Assembly (NCBI GenBank): GCA_024698505.1
Contig: JAILRE010000023.1
Location: 1 to 48,673, forward strand
Reading direction: 5' to 3'
From: Clostridiales bacterium
Lineage (GTDB): Bacteria > Bacillota > Clostridia > Christensenellales > CAG-138
Length of the DNA: 48,673 nucleotides
Shown here: one piece after another, positions 16,038 through 23,997 of the stretch
Layout of the letters: every line of letters begins with the position of its first letter
How positions within the stretch are numbered: position 1 is the stretch's first letter
Made by a program: the position numbers and the translations under genes
The notes under the pieces: generated by a model
The model's input: only the letters and a program-made list of their open reading frames with translations
Database searches by the model: none
Told to the model about the DNA's origin: nothing

Positions 16038-16718
16038 TTGTTCAACCTTTTCATACGAACGGTGATCATCTACCTGCTCGTATTCGCCGTACTGAGACTG
16101 ATGGGAAAGCGGCAGATAAGCGACATGCAGCCTTTCGATCTTGTGATAACTCTGCTTATCGCGGACGTCGCCTCCGTCCCGCTTTCGGACGTGGGCATAC
16201 CCCTGCTTTACGGCGCAATACCGATACTCGCGCTGTTCGTTCTGCACAGGCTTTTCGCATTCGCCGCGCTGAGATCGCAGAGCATCCGCGACGTCATCTG
16301 CGGAAAGCCCGTTATAGTTATAGCAAAGGGCGTAGTGCTGGAAGACGCAATGAAGGCGGCGAACTACACGATGGGCGATCTTACGGAACAGCTGAGGGTC
16401 AAGGACGTATTCTCCCTCTCGGAGGTGGAATACGGCATACTCGAAACGAACGGTTCGCTCAGCGTGCTGAAAAGCGGCGATACGGAAGAGGAGTGTTTTC
16501 CTTCCGTGCCGCTGGTGCTTGACGGGAAGATCGACAGAAAGGCTCTTTCGGATACCGGCCGCGACGAGAACTGGCTGAGAGATAAGCTTTCATCCTTCGG
16601 CGGGCTCTCCCCCGCCGACTGTCTTTTCGTTTTCCTTGAACCGGGAGGCGTCATCCACGCGCAGGAGAAAATGAAAAAAACCAAGCCGAAAGCAAGGCTT
16701 TTGAAGGTGAGCAAATGA
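16038..16718 (+). CDS. DUF421 family membrane protein (YetF-like)
   Basis: 226 residues. Three membrane helices at the N terminus are followed by the soluble domain of the family. Signature blocks are RLMGKRQISDMQPFDLVITL (about residues 21-40) and CGKPVIVIAKGVVLEDAMK; YTMGDLTEQLRVKDVFSLSE and VEYGILETNGSLSVLK follow. The TTG at 16038 was chosen because GGGAGG (16023-16028) lies 9 bp upstream and the family begins near LFIRT. Function is unknown. The stop overlaps the start of the DUF4363 gene as ATGA, a pairing seen in many Clostridia. Confidence 0.9.
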   Translation: MFNLFIRTVIIYLLVFAVLRLMGKRQISDMQPFDLVITLLIADVASVPLSDVGIPLLYGAIPILALFVLHRLFAFAALRSQSIRDVICGKPVIVIAKGVVLEDAMKAANYTMGDLTEQLRVKDVFSLSEVEYGILETNGSLSVLKSGDTEEECFPSVPLVLDGKIDRKALSDTGRDENWLRDKLSSFGGLSPADCLFVFLEPGGVIHAQEKMKKTKPKARLLKVSK

Positions 16719-17128
16719 TAAGGAACCACGGCCTCAAAAAAACTACCGCGGCGGTAAGGATCTCGCTGATAGCTTCCGTTATACTGCTCGCGGCGGTTTG
16801 CGTTTATCCCAAACTGCTGATAAAAAAGGTGAACGAGGAGAACCGACCCCTGATAGAATCGGCCAAGGAGAAAGCGAACTGCGGCGATTTTGCTTCCGCG
16901 CGGATCGACACAGAGCGGATCGTCGGAAATCTGAAAGACAGAAGCGACGCGCTGATGCTGTTTTACGGTCACGCGGACATACTGGAGCTTATCAACAAGG
17001 CGGATACGGCGCTCGATATGACGAAGACCATGGATCTCGGCCTGCTGATAGCCGCATTGGGCGACCTTGAAAACGATCTTGACGGTCTGACGAGAGTCAA
17101 TGACGTGAGCCTGCCGAACATCATATAA
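16715..17128 (+). CDS. DUF4363 family protein
   Basis: 137 residues. An N-terminal membrane anchor (ISLIASVILLAAVCVYP) is followed by an amphipathic helical domain with EENRPLIESAKEKANCGDF and a C-terminal DLENDLDGLTRVNDVSLPNI, typical of the family. It is translationally coupled (ATGA) to the DUF421 gene, so the two products probably act together at the membrane. Function unknown. Confidence 0.85.
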   Translation: MIRNHGLKKTTAAVRISLIASVILLAAVCVYPKLLIKKVNEENRPLIESAKEKANCGDFASARIDTERIVGNLKDRSDALMLFYGHADILELINKADTALDMTKTMDLGLLIAALGDLENDLDGLTRVNDVSLPNII

Positions 17129-17132
17129 AGAA

Positions 17133-17161
17133 AAAGGGCGGCGACGCCGCCCTTTGAGTTT
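17133..17161 (+). terminator. terminator between DUF4363 and the LbH-protein gene
   Basis: AAAGGGCGGC (17133-17142) / GCCGCCCTTT (17146-17155), GAC loop. It lies between convergent genes and is flanked by A-rich and GAGTTT sequence, so it may work in both directions. Confidence 0.8.
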
Positions 17162-17163
17162 CG

Positions 17164-17823
17164 TTACTTTTTGCTTACTATGTTCCCCGCCGCCTTATAG
17201 ATGCTGTACTCGGGTATTACGCCGCGCACGCAGGAAACGGGATAGATATTGGTATGCCTGCCGATGACCGTTCCGGGATTGAGCACGGAATTGCAGCCGA
17301 CCTCTACGTGATCGCCGAGCACCGCGCCGAACTTCTTGCGGCCGGTCTCGATGAGCTCCTGCCCGTTCTTAACGACGACGAGGCTCTTGTCGCTCTTGAC
17401 GTTGGAGGTGATGGAACCCGCGCCCATGTGGGACTTGTAGCCGAGTATGGAATCGCCGACGTAATTGTAATGCGGCACCTGCACGTTATCGAAGAGGACA
17501 ACGTTCTTGAGCTCTGCGGAGTTGCCTACGACGCAGTTCTTGCCGACTATCGCGCTGCCCCTTATGAAAGCGCAGTGCCTTACCTCGGCCCCGTGGTCGA
17601 TTATGCAGGGAGCGGCGATGTAAGCGGAGGGAAATACCTTCGCGTCCTTCGCGATCCACACGCCCTCGGAGGGAGAATAGAACTCATCCTCGGGCAGCGT
17701 CTTAATAAGCTCGTAAATGAAATCCTTTATGTCCGAAAGCGCTTCCCAGGGGTATTCCCTGCCCTCGAAAAGAGGGGCGGCTATCGTATGGGAAAGATCA
17801 AGAAGATCGGTCGTCTTATACAT
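17164..17823 (-). CDS. left-handed beta-helix sugar-nucleotide acyltransferase/pyrophosphorylase-like protein
   Basis: 219 residues. After an N-terminal segment of about 55 residues, hexapeptide-type repeats form a left-handed beta helix (VWIAKDAKVFPSAYIAAPCI, GSAIVGKNCVVGNSAEL, GSILG-like turns, VGCNSVLNPGTVIGRHTNIY). Similar proteins are annotated UDP-N-acetylglucosamine pyrophosphorylase, but the nucleotidyltransferase domain of GlmU is absent. It sits 9 bp downstream of glmM, so a role in UDP-GlcNAc supply is suggested by context only. The reaction cannot be stated from the sequence. Confidence 0.85.
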   Translation of the reverse strand: MYKTTDLLDLSHTIAAPLFEGREYPWEALSDIKDFIYELIKTLPEDEFYSPSEGVWIAKDAKVFPSAYIAAPCIIDHGAEVRHCAFIRGSAIVGKNCVVGNSAELKNVVLFDNVQVPHYNYVGDSILGYKSHMGAGSITSNVKSDKSLVVVKNGQELIETGRKKFGAVLGDHVEVGCNSVLNPGTVIGRHTNIYPVSCVRGVIPEYSIYKAAGNIVSKK

Positions 17824-17832
17824 ATTACTGCC

Positions 17833-19185
17833 TCACTTGATGGCGATCAGCAGGCCCTTTTGCCTCATCACGTCGATGACCTCGTCCACCTTCTGCTCGC
17901 ATAGCTCGTGTGTGGGCGCTTCCACCATTACGCGGAGCACGGGCTCGGTGCCGCTCTTCCTCAAAAGTATCCTGCCGTTGTCTCCAAGATCGGCCGTGAC
18001 CTTTTCAACGGCGGCGACCACGTCGGGATCGGCAAGGGTGCCGTCCTTATCGGCGACCTTAACGTTCTTCAATACCTGGGGGAAGATCTCAAGATCCTCG
18101 GTCAGCGCGGAGAGCGGGAGCTTCCTGTCTATCATGACCTGCATGACCTTGATGGCGGTTATGAGACCGTCGCCCGTGTTGGCGTATTTGCCGAAAATTA
18201 TGTGGCCGGACTGCTCGCCGCCGAGCACGTGGCCGTTCTGCCTCATGTTTTCGTAGACGTACTTATCGCCGACGGCCGTCTTTTCATACGAGATACCGCA
18301 GGCGTCGAAAGCCTTATAAAGGCCGAAATTGCTCATAACGGTGGTGACGACGGTGTTGTTGGGAAGGGAATCCTTCATCTTCATGTGCCTTCCGCAGATG
18401 TACATGATGCCGTCGCCGTTGACGACCTCGCCGCGCTCGTCCACGGCAAGGCACCTGTCCGCGTCGCCGTCGAAGGCGAAGCCGACGTCAAGATGCTTTT
18501 CCCTGACGAGCCTCTGCAGGTTCTCGATATGCGTGGAGCCGCAGGCGTTGTTGATATTGGTACCGTCGGGGGTGTTGGCGATTACGTAGGTCTCCGCGCC
18601 GAGAGCGTCGAAAACGCTCTTCGCTATCGCCCAGGTGCTGCCGTTCGCACAGTCGAGGCCAACGCGCATCCCCTTATAGGAATGGGTGGCGAGCGAGATT
18701 ATGTAGCCGATATAGCGGTTGCGCCCGGCGGCGTGATCGATAACGTGACCGATCCTTTCGCCCGTTGCGTAGGGGGGCTCGGGAAGATAGCCGTCGAGGT
18801 ACTTTTCGATCTCCTCGATCACGGCGTCCTCCATCTTTTCTCCGTTGGAGTTGAGAAGCTTGATGCCGTTGTCGTGATAGGGATTATGGCTTGCGGAGAT
18901 CATGATACCGCAGTCGAAGTTCTCCGTCCTCGCGACGTAGGAGACGCTGGGCGTGGTGGTGACGTGCATAAGATAGACGTCCGCTCCGGAGGCGGCAAGT
19001 CCCGCTGTGAGCGCGTTCTCGAACATATAGCTGGAGAGCCTGGTATCCTTGCCGATAACAACGCGGCATTCGCGGTCCCTCTCGAAATAGTGGCCGAGGA
19101 AACGGCCGATCCTGAAGGCATGATCAACTGTAAGATCGACGTTGGCTTCGCCCCTGAAGCCGTCGGTTCCGAAATACTTTGACAT
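17833..19185 (-). CDS. glmM: phosphoglucosamine mutase
   Basis: 450 residues. Converts glucosamine-6-phosphate to glucosamine-1-phosphate for peptidoglycan precursors. It begins KYFGTDGFRGEAN, with the phosphoserine loop MISASHNPYHDNG (Ser99), the metal loop DGDADRC near residue 240, the sugar loop GGEQSGHI and the phosphate loop RKSGTEPVLRVMVEA near the C terminus. The ATG at 19185 follows AAGGAG at the right distance; longer in-frame starts add no family sequence. It is the first gene of a two-gene unit with the LbH protein. Confidence 0.97.
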   Translation of the reverse strand: MSKYFGTDGFRGEANVDLTVDHAFRIGRFLGHYFERDRECRVVIGKDTRLSSYMFENALTAGLAASGADVYLMHVTTTPSVSYVARTENFDCGIMISASHNPYHDNGIKLLNSNGEKMEDAVIEEIEKYLDGYLPEPPYATGERIGHVIDHAAGRNRYIGYIISLATHSYKGMRVGLDCANGSTWAIAKSVFDALGAETYVIANTPDGTNINNACGSTHIENLQRLVREKHLDVGFAFDGDADRCLAVDERGEVVNGDGIMYICGRHMKMKDSLPNNTVVTTVMSNFGLYKAFDACGISYEKTAVGDKYVYENMRQNGHVLGGEQSGHIIFGKYANTGDGLITAIKVMQVMIDRKLPLSALTEDLEIFPQVLKNVKVADKDGTLADPDVVAAVEKVTADLGDNGRILLRKSGTEPVLRVMVEAPTHELCEQKVDEVIDVMRQKGLLIAIK

Positions 19186-19248
19186 AAAATCTCCTTTTCC
19201 GGGCCGGATCAGTCCATGCCCGCTGTGGATGTCTTTTTGCAATTATTG

Positions 19249-19277
19249 ATTATACCATACTCTTTCGCCTCTTGCAA
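19249..19277 (-). promoter_or_regulatory. promoter of glmM
   Basis: Minus strand TTGCAA (19277-19272), 17 bp, TATAAT (19254-19249). It is back to back with the promoter at 19300. Confidence 0.85.
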
Positions 19278-19299
19278 GATTCACAGCGTAACGCGGATA

Positions 19300-19328
19300 T
19301 TGAAAAATCCCGCATGATAATGTAAAAT
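19300..19328 (+). promoter_or_regulatory. promoter of the DD-carboxypeptidase homologue
   Basis: TTGAAA (19300-19305), 17 bp, TAAAAT (19323-19328), divergent from the glmM promoter. Confidence 0.8.
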
Positions 19329-19361
19329 AGAGGAAGGATAATAATCGGAGGCATTTTAAGA

Positions 19362-21500
19362 GTGCATAACGTTAAAAAGATAATAAACAAAACCATCTGC
19401 GTCATAACGGCGCTCATATTCCTGTGCCTGCCCATTTCCTTTGCCCGCGCCGCTCAGCCGGATGACGCGCCGGAGCTCCCCGCGATCAGGGGCGTTGAGG
19501 ATATAAACAAGGCGCGGGTGCTTCTTTTCGATCTCGATACGGGAGCCGTGCTCTATGAAAAGAACAGCGACGTGCAGGCGAGGCCCGGTTCTTTGACAAC
19601 GATCATGACCTCGCTCCTTTTGATCGAGAACACAGCGGCCGAGGAATGGGACGTTCCCCTTTCCCAGCTCACCTCCGTCAATTCGAGCTGGACGGGGCGC
19701 GGCGCGCAGATGGGTCTTAAGAAGGGCTCCACGCCCACGAGGCGCGATCTTTTGTACGGGCTCATGCTCGAGGGCGCGGCCGACGCGGCTTTCGTCACGG
19801 CAAATATCGTTTCGGGCGGCGAATCTCAGTTCGTCGCGGCGATGAACGCGAAGGCGCGTGAGCTCGGAATGGAAAACACCTCCTTCCAGAACGTGTTCGG
19901 CCTCGGCTCCGGAAGCCATTACACGAGCGCGTACGATCTCAAGCTGCTGATACTCGCCGCCATGAAGGAGAGCATATTCCGCGAGGCGGCTTCCGCGGCG
20001 ACCTACAACTGCACGCAGGGAGCGGGCGGGCTTGCGATATTCAATACCAACCCCGCCGTCGGCAATTCGGGCTTTATCGGCATCCGCTCCGGCGCGGACA
20101 GCGACAAGGAGCACAGCCTTGCCGTCGGTATCAGCGCAGGTCAGCTGAGCCTCTGCGCGATCGTTCTCGAAGCCCCGACCGACAGGGACGCTCTGAGCTA
20201 CGCCGAAAGGCTTATCTCCGCGGGATTCTCGGGCTACGCGGCCGAGGGAGGCTTCTCCCCCTGCCTTCCCACGAACGCGATAATAAGGGCCAAGAACGAT
20301 TCCGTTCTTACCACCTCCGCGGGAGGCAGCGTTTCCGTCAAAAAGGGCGAGCTTCTCCGCATGTGCGGCTCCTATGAGAACGCTAACGGCGAGCCCGTAT
20401 TCCTCGTTTACCGCGAGGGTTCGTTCCTTTGGATGAACGGAGGCGACGCGGAGCTCGTTGAATACGTGAACGATCTGTTCGTCGAGAACGGCAGCTCCCT
20501 GTCAAGGGAGATGAACTCCGGCGATCCCAAATCGCTCGACGCTTTCGTTAGCACGAGGCACAACGTCGTTTCCTGCGAACTGAACGTCAAGCTTATTACG
20601 GGCGATACCGTGCTGGTGCTCATCCGCATGCCCAATTCGCACGGGCTCATCCGCCTTTCCGAGGCGGAGATGGCCGAAGCCGTCGGCTCCGTGAACATAC
20701 CCGAGGGCCTCTACATCTGCACCGTTACCGCCGTAGCCGAGGCGAAGGCTTACGGCTGCGATATAAAGCGTTTCATAACCTCCACAACGAGCATACTCGC
20801 CGTCGGGACGGGCGGCGCATGCGTCAGCTACAACGCCAACACCGGCGAGAGTGCACCCTTGGGCGAATGCTTCTTCGATTCCTTCCGCGTTCCCGCGGAT
20901 ACCCCCGTAAAGACCGGTTGGGAATTCAAGGGCTGGAATACGGCAAGGGACGGCAGCGGTATAAGCTACGCCCCCGGCGATACGGTCGCTTCCTCCGATT
21001 CGCTCACGCTGTACGCGCTTTGGGAAAAGCCCGAAAGCGTTTATTCCTTCGATATCGAGGTCTCCTACGATAAGGGCCTCGTCGTGCTCGGTTCCATCGA
21101 GAATCCCGCCGGAGTCACTTCCTTGAGGATGGTAGTGAAGAACAAGGAAGGCGTCGCCGAGGAACGCAGCGCCGACTGCATGACGGAGAAGGCCGAGCTT
21201 GCTCCCCTGCTCCTCTTCACACCGCTGACGCTTGACGCGGGCGATTACACGATAGAGTTCTACGCGACCTCCGAGGGTGAGGAGCGTCTTCTTCTGTCAA
21301 AGGAGCTTACCGTAACTTCTAAGGAAGCGTGCGAGACTCCCGTGCCCACTGCGGCGCCGACGCGCGCGCCTTCGGATCAGGAGCCGGAGAAGGAGCCTTT
21401 CAGCATACTCTCCATACCGATCTTCGTTTGGTTCATAGTCGGCGCGGTCGTTATCGCGGGGCTTATCGCATTGATAATCGTTATAATCAAACGCGGCTGA
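19362..21500 (+). CDS. membrane-anchored D-Ala-D-Ala carboxypeptidase homologue with degenerate active site
   Basis: 712 residues. A signal peptide (about 1-31), a peptidase S11 (DacA/DacF-like) domain to about residue 280, a C-terminal extension including a Listeria-Bacteroides (InlB B-type) repeat (about 485-560, FRVPADTPVKTGWEFKGWN, then LTLYALWEKPE), a Pro/Thr-rich linker and a final membrane helix. The S11 fold is clear (ARVLLFDLDTGAVLYEKNSD; ARELGMENTSFQNVFGL). The catalytic motifs are altered: SxxK reads SLTT (77-80), SxN reads GAA (138-140) and KTG reads RSG (242-244). It is probably a binding or regulatory protein and not an active enzyme. The GTG start has GGAGG 10 bp upstream. Confidence 0.88.
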   Translation: MHNVKKIINKTICVITALIFLCLPISFARAAQPDDAPELPAIRGVEDINKARVLLFDLDTGAVLYEKNSDVQARPGSLTTIMTSLLLIENTAAEEWDVPLSQLTSVNSSWTGRGAQMGLKKGSTPTRRDLLYGLMLEGAADAAFVTANIVSGGESQFVAAMNAKARELGMENTSFQNVFGLGSGSHYTSAYDLKLLILAAMKESIFREAASAATYNCTQGAGGLAIFNTNPAVGNSGFIGIRSGADSDKEHSLAVGISAGQLSLCAIVLEAPTDRDALSYAERLISAGFSGYAAEGGFSPCLPTNAIIRAKNDSVLTTSAGGSVSVKKGELLRMCGSYENANGEPVFLVYREGSFLWMNGGDAELVEYVNDLFVENGSSLSREMNSGDPKSLDAFVSTRHNVVSCELNVKLITGDTVLVLIRMPNSHGLIRLSEAEMAEAVGSVNIPEGLYICTVTAVAEAKAYGCDIKRFITSTTSILAVGTGGACVSYNANTGESAPLGECFFDSFRVPADTPVKTGWEFKGWNTARDGSGISYAPGDTVASSDSLTLYALWEKPESVYSFDIEVSYDKGLVVLGSIENPAGVTSLRMVVKNKEGVAEERSADCMTEKAELAPLLLFTPLTLDAGDYTIEFYATSEGEERLLLSKELTVTSKEACETPVPTAAPTRAPSDQEPEKEPFSILSIPIFVWFIVGAVVIAGLIALIIVIIKRG

Positions 21501-21512
21501 GCCGCATAAAAG

Positions 21513-21554
21513 AAGCCGCCTCCCATATCATTTAGAAAGGGAGGTGGCTTTTTT
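21513..21554 (+). terminator. terminator hairpin containing the SD and start of the amidase gene
   Basis: AAGCCGCCTCCC (21513-21524) / GGGAGGTGGCTT (21539-21550), one G-T pair, 14-nt loop, followed by a T tract (21549-21554). It ends the upstream gene, and its 3' arm is the amidase SD. Confidence 0.88.
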
Positions 21555-22287
21555 GCGCATCGGAAAGGCAGAAAAAACAAAGCTCGCCGATATCTCGCTC
21601 TCCGTACTCGTGCTGATGGCGGCGTTCAGCCTGGCTTGGGCGGGGCTGAAAGCCCCTAAGACCGTGCCGGCCGTCGCGCCGACGGTTGCAGCGCCCACGG
21701 ATATTCCCGAGGACGCGTTCGTGATAGTCGTAGACGCGGGGCACGGCGGTCCGGACGGCGGAGCATCCGGCTCCGCGGGAGTGCCCGAAGCGGGACTGAA
21801 TCTTGCGGTCGCGAGATTCCTTGCCGACGAGCTGACAAAGGACGGTTATTACGTTATTATGACGCGGGATTCGGATAACGCTCTCGGCGGCACAAAGGAC
21901 GAGGACATGCAGACGAGAAGGGAGATAATGCAGCTTGAATGCGTGGATCTCGTCGTCAGCATACACATGAACAAGTTCCGCGACAGAACGGTGAGCGGGC
22001 CCATGGTATTCTACATGCGCGGTTCCGAGGAGGGAAAGATGCTTGCCGAATCGGTGATGTACTGCCTGTGCGAGAAGCTCGGCAGGCCGCAGAGGTTCGC
22101 CAATCCCGAGGATCTTTTCGTGCTGAGAGTTCCGAAGGCGCCTTCCGTACTTGTGGAATGCGGGTTCCTCTCCAATCCATCGGATGAAGAAAAGCTCCTC
22201 ACCGAGGAGCATCAAAGGCTTTTGGCGCAGGCCGTCGCCGAGGGGATAAACGATTACGCCGCACTGAAGAAGAGCGGCGACCGATGA
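21553..22287 (+). CDS. N-acetylmuramoyl-L-alanine amidase (amidase_3, CwlD-like)
   Basis: 244 residues. A signal anchor (ISLSVLVLMAAFSLAWAGL) is followed by a single amidase_3 domain. Zinc ligands are H64 (VVDAGHGGPDGG), E79 (GVPEAGLN) and H138 (VSIHMN); the catalytic E202 lies in VLVECGFLSNPSDE. It cleaves the bond between N-acetylmuramic acid and L-alanine in peptidoglycan; similar proteins act in spore cortex or cell separation. The TTG at 21553 was chosen for GGGAGGTG 8 bp upstream. That SD is buried in the terminator stem of the preceding gene. A GTG at 21544 in the same frame would lie within the stem. Confidence 0.93.
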   Translation: MRIGKAEKTKLADISLSVLVLMAAFSLAWAGLKAPKTVPAVAPTVAAPTDIPEDAFVIVVDAGHGGPDGGASGSAGVPEAGLNLAVARFLADELTKDGYYVIMTRDSDNALGGTKDEDMQTRREIMQLECVDLVVSIHMNKFRDRTVSGPMVFYMRGSEEGKMLAESVMYCLCEKLGRPQRFANPEDLFVLRVPKAPSVLVECGFLSNPSDEEKLLTEEHQRLLAQAVAEGINDYAALKKSGDR

Positions 22288-22290
22288 AAT

Positions 22291-22848
22291 TTATTCTTTT
22301 TTCAGCAGCGCTCCGAGGAGCAGATAATGCTTCGGAAGACGACCGTCTTGGGCCCATAGTATCTCCTCTTTGAAGATATCCGTGAGGCATTTGAGCACGT
22401 TGCCCCCGAGCGATTCGACCGAGTACCGCATCCGTTCCGTATTTCTGCAAGGCAGACCGTAAGCTCTCGCGCACTCGGAGCAAAGGTCGCATCCGCCCGC
22501 GAAAAGGGCGAGGCTTCCCTCGTTCTCTTTTTCCATGCCGAGGAGCTCGCTCATAAGCTCCTCCTTCACGGGATGGAGCAGCTCGCGATAGGCTTTTGAA
22601 AGCTCTTCGCCTGAATAAGTCCTCTCCGTTTCGCTGTCGGGGAGGATCACCTTCTTGGCGTATAGGAGGACAGTACCGTACGAGCGCCAGATATCGGCGG
22701 TATCGAAATCATACGGCGGGCACGCCCAGGTGCGGCCAAAGCCCGGGCACTCCTTACAGCAGGCTAGGAACCGTTCCGTATCCACGTGATCCCGAATGAA
22801 ATCCTCCATCGGTACTTCGGCCGTCAAAGTCAGCGTTTCGAGCTCCAT
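22291..22848 (-). CDS. DUF2284 family predicted metal-binding protein
   Basis: 185 residues, cysteine rich. Conserved groups are FLACCKECPGFGRTWACPPY (residues 28-47) and GGCDLCSECARAYGLPCRN in the C-terminal half, the usual arrangement of the DUF2284 family, which probably binds iron-sulfur or zinc. It has no membrane segment. It starts 1 bp after the patatin gene and is the last gene of the ddl-murF operon. Function unknown. Confidence 0.88.
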   Translation of the reverse strand: MELETLTLTAEVPMEDFIRDHVDTERFLACCKECPGFGRTWACPPYDFDTADIWRSYGTVLLYAKKVILPDSETERTYSGEELSKAYRELLHPVKEELMSELLGMEKENEGSLALFAGGCDLCSECARAYGLPCRNTERMRYSVESLGGNVLKCLTDIFKEEILWAQDGRLPKHYLLLGALLKKE

Positions 22849-22849
22849 A

Positions 22850-23986
22850 TCAGCCTCTCACAAGGGATCTGATCGGGAAAGCGAGGCTTTCGTCCTCCGC
22901 GTAGGCGTCCCTGACCTCTTTTAACAGCGCGGCGTCGGTAACGATGCGGAACTCCGGCAGCTTGGCATTCTGCGCGGCCTGCTCGATAACGCGGATCATT
23001 ATATCGTAATAATCGCCGACGGCTCCGCTCTCCTTCGCCATACGGGGGATCAGCCCCTCGTGTATGGCGCGGAGGGACATCTCCTTATCGAGCCCCTGGG
23101 AACAGATCATTTCCATCAGCGCGTCGTACGCCTGCCTCTCGGTCATGGTGCGCTCGATATAGTAGTATTCGCCCGCAAGCCCGTAAACGAAGCGTTTGGC
23201 GTCGTAATAACCCAGATCGATATTGTAAGCCGCCTGCTCCGCGGAGAAATTGAGCGTGTTGCCGAGCTTGCGCTTGGGCTCTATGTAGCTGACGCTGAAG
23301 CCCCTGGGGACCTTTATCTTCTTCTCCCTGCCGAGGCCGCCTGTGAGCCTGACGGCAATTACATTGCGGTAACCCCTGTCAAGCAGAGGCGTGACGGGCA
23401 GACTGTCCGAAACGCCGCCGTCGGTATAGCGTTTGCCGCCGGCAAGAGGCTCGTTCTTGAACGCGGGGAAATATGCGCTGGCAAGGAGCATATCGCAGAT
23501 CTCGTCCGCGGGGAGCGCCTTTACGATAACGTCCAGCTCCTTCTTGTCGTCGAGCGAATACGTGACGGCGAAGAAATCTACGTCGGACTTCTTTATCTTA
23601 TCGGTGTCGATGTATTCAGCAAGCAGATTGCGAAGCGGCGTTACGTCGAACCCGCCGTCCTTTATTACGGCAATCGCCTTCTTTATCAGAGTGCCGAGCT
23701 CCTTCGCGGAAAAATCGCTGTCGAATACCTGGCCCATGAACTCGTCCTCGACGTCCATGACCTTGGAGTAGCTAATACTGCGCCAAAGCTCCTCGGCCTT
23801 GTCAAGGTCGCGCATGGTCATGAGCGCGCCGTTCAGCGCGCCGACGGACGTGCCGCTGACGGCGTTGTATTTAAGGCCCTCCTCCTCAAGGGAGCGCCAT
23901 ACGCCTATCTCATATCCGCCCTTCGCGCCGCCCCCTCCGAGGGCTATCGCGTAAGTCTTATCGGGATCAAATCTCTTTTGCAGCAT
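22850..23986 (-). CDS. patatin-like phospholipase
   Basis: 378 residues. Conserved blocks of the bacterial patatin family are in order: the oxyanion loop GGGGAKGG (17-24), the nucleophile elbow GTSVG with Ser47, and the catalytic Asp189 in YTDGGVSD. There is no signal peptide, so it is probably cytoplasmic or membrane peripheral and hydrolyses acyl lipids. The C-terminal 130 residues are helical and specific to this subfamily (KRKLGNTLNFSAEQAAYNI). It lies 11 bp after murF in the same operon. Confidence 0.93.
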   Translation of the reverse strand: MLQKRFDPDKTYAIALGGGGAKGGYEIGVWRSLEEEGLKYNAVSGTSVGALNGALMTMRDLDKAEELWRSISYSKVMDVEDEFMGQVFDSDFSAKELGTLIKKAIAVIKDGGFDVTPLRNLLAEYIDTDKIKKSDVDFFAVTYSLDDKKELDVIVKALPADEICDMLLASAYFPAFKNEPLAGGKRYTDGGVSDSLPVTPLLDRGYRNVIAVRLTGGLGREKKIKVPRGFSVSYIEPKRKLGNTLNFSAEQAAYNIDLGYYDAKRFVYGLAGEYYYIERTMTERQAYDALMEMICSQGLDKEMSLRAIHEGLIPRMAKESGAVGDYYDIMIRVIEQAAQNAKLPEFRIVTDAALLKEVRDAYAEDESLAFPIRSLVRG

Positions 23987-23997
23987 TTTCTTTTCCT

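Noticed and set aside
17908-19182. 424-codon open frame on the + strand opposite glmM
   Set aside because: Antisense shadow of glmM with no recognisable domain.
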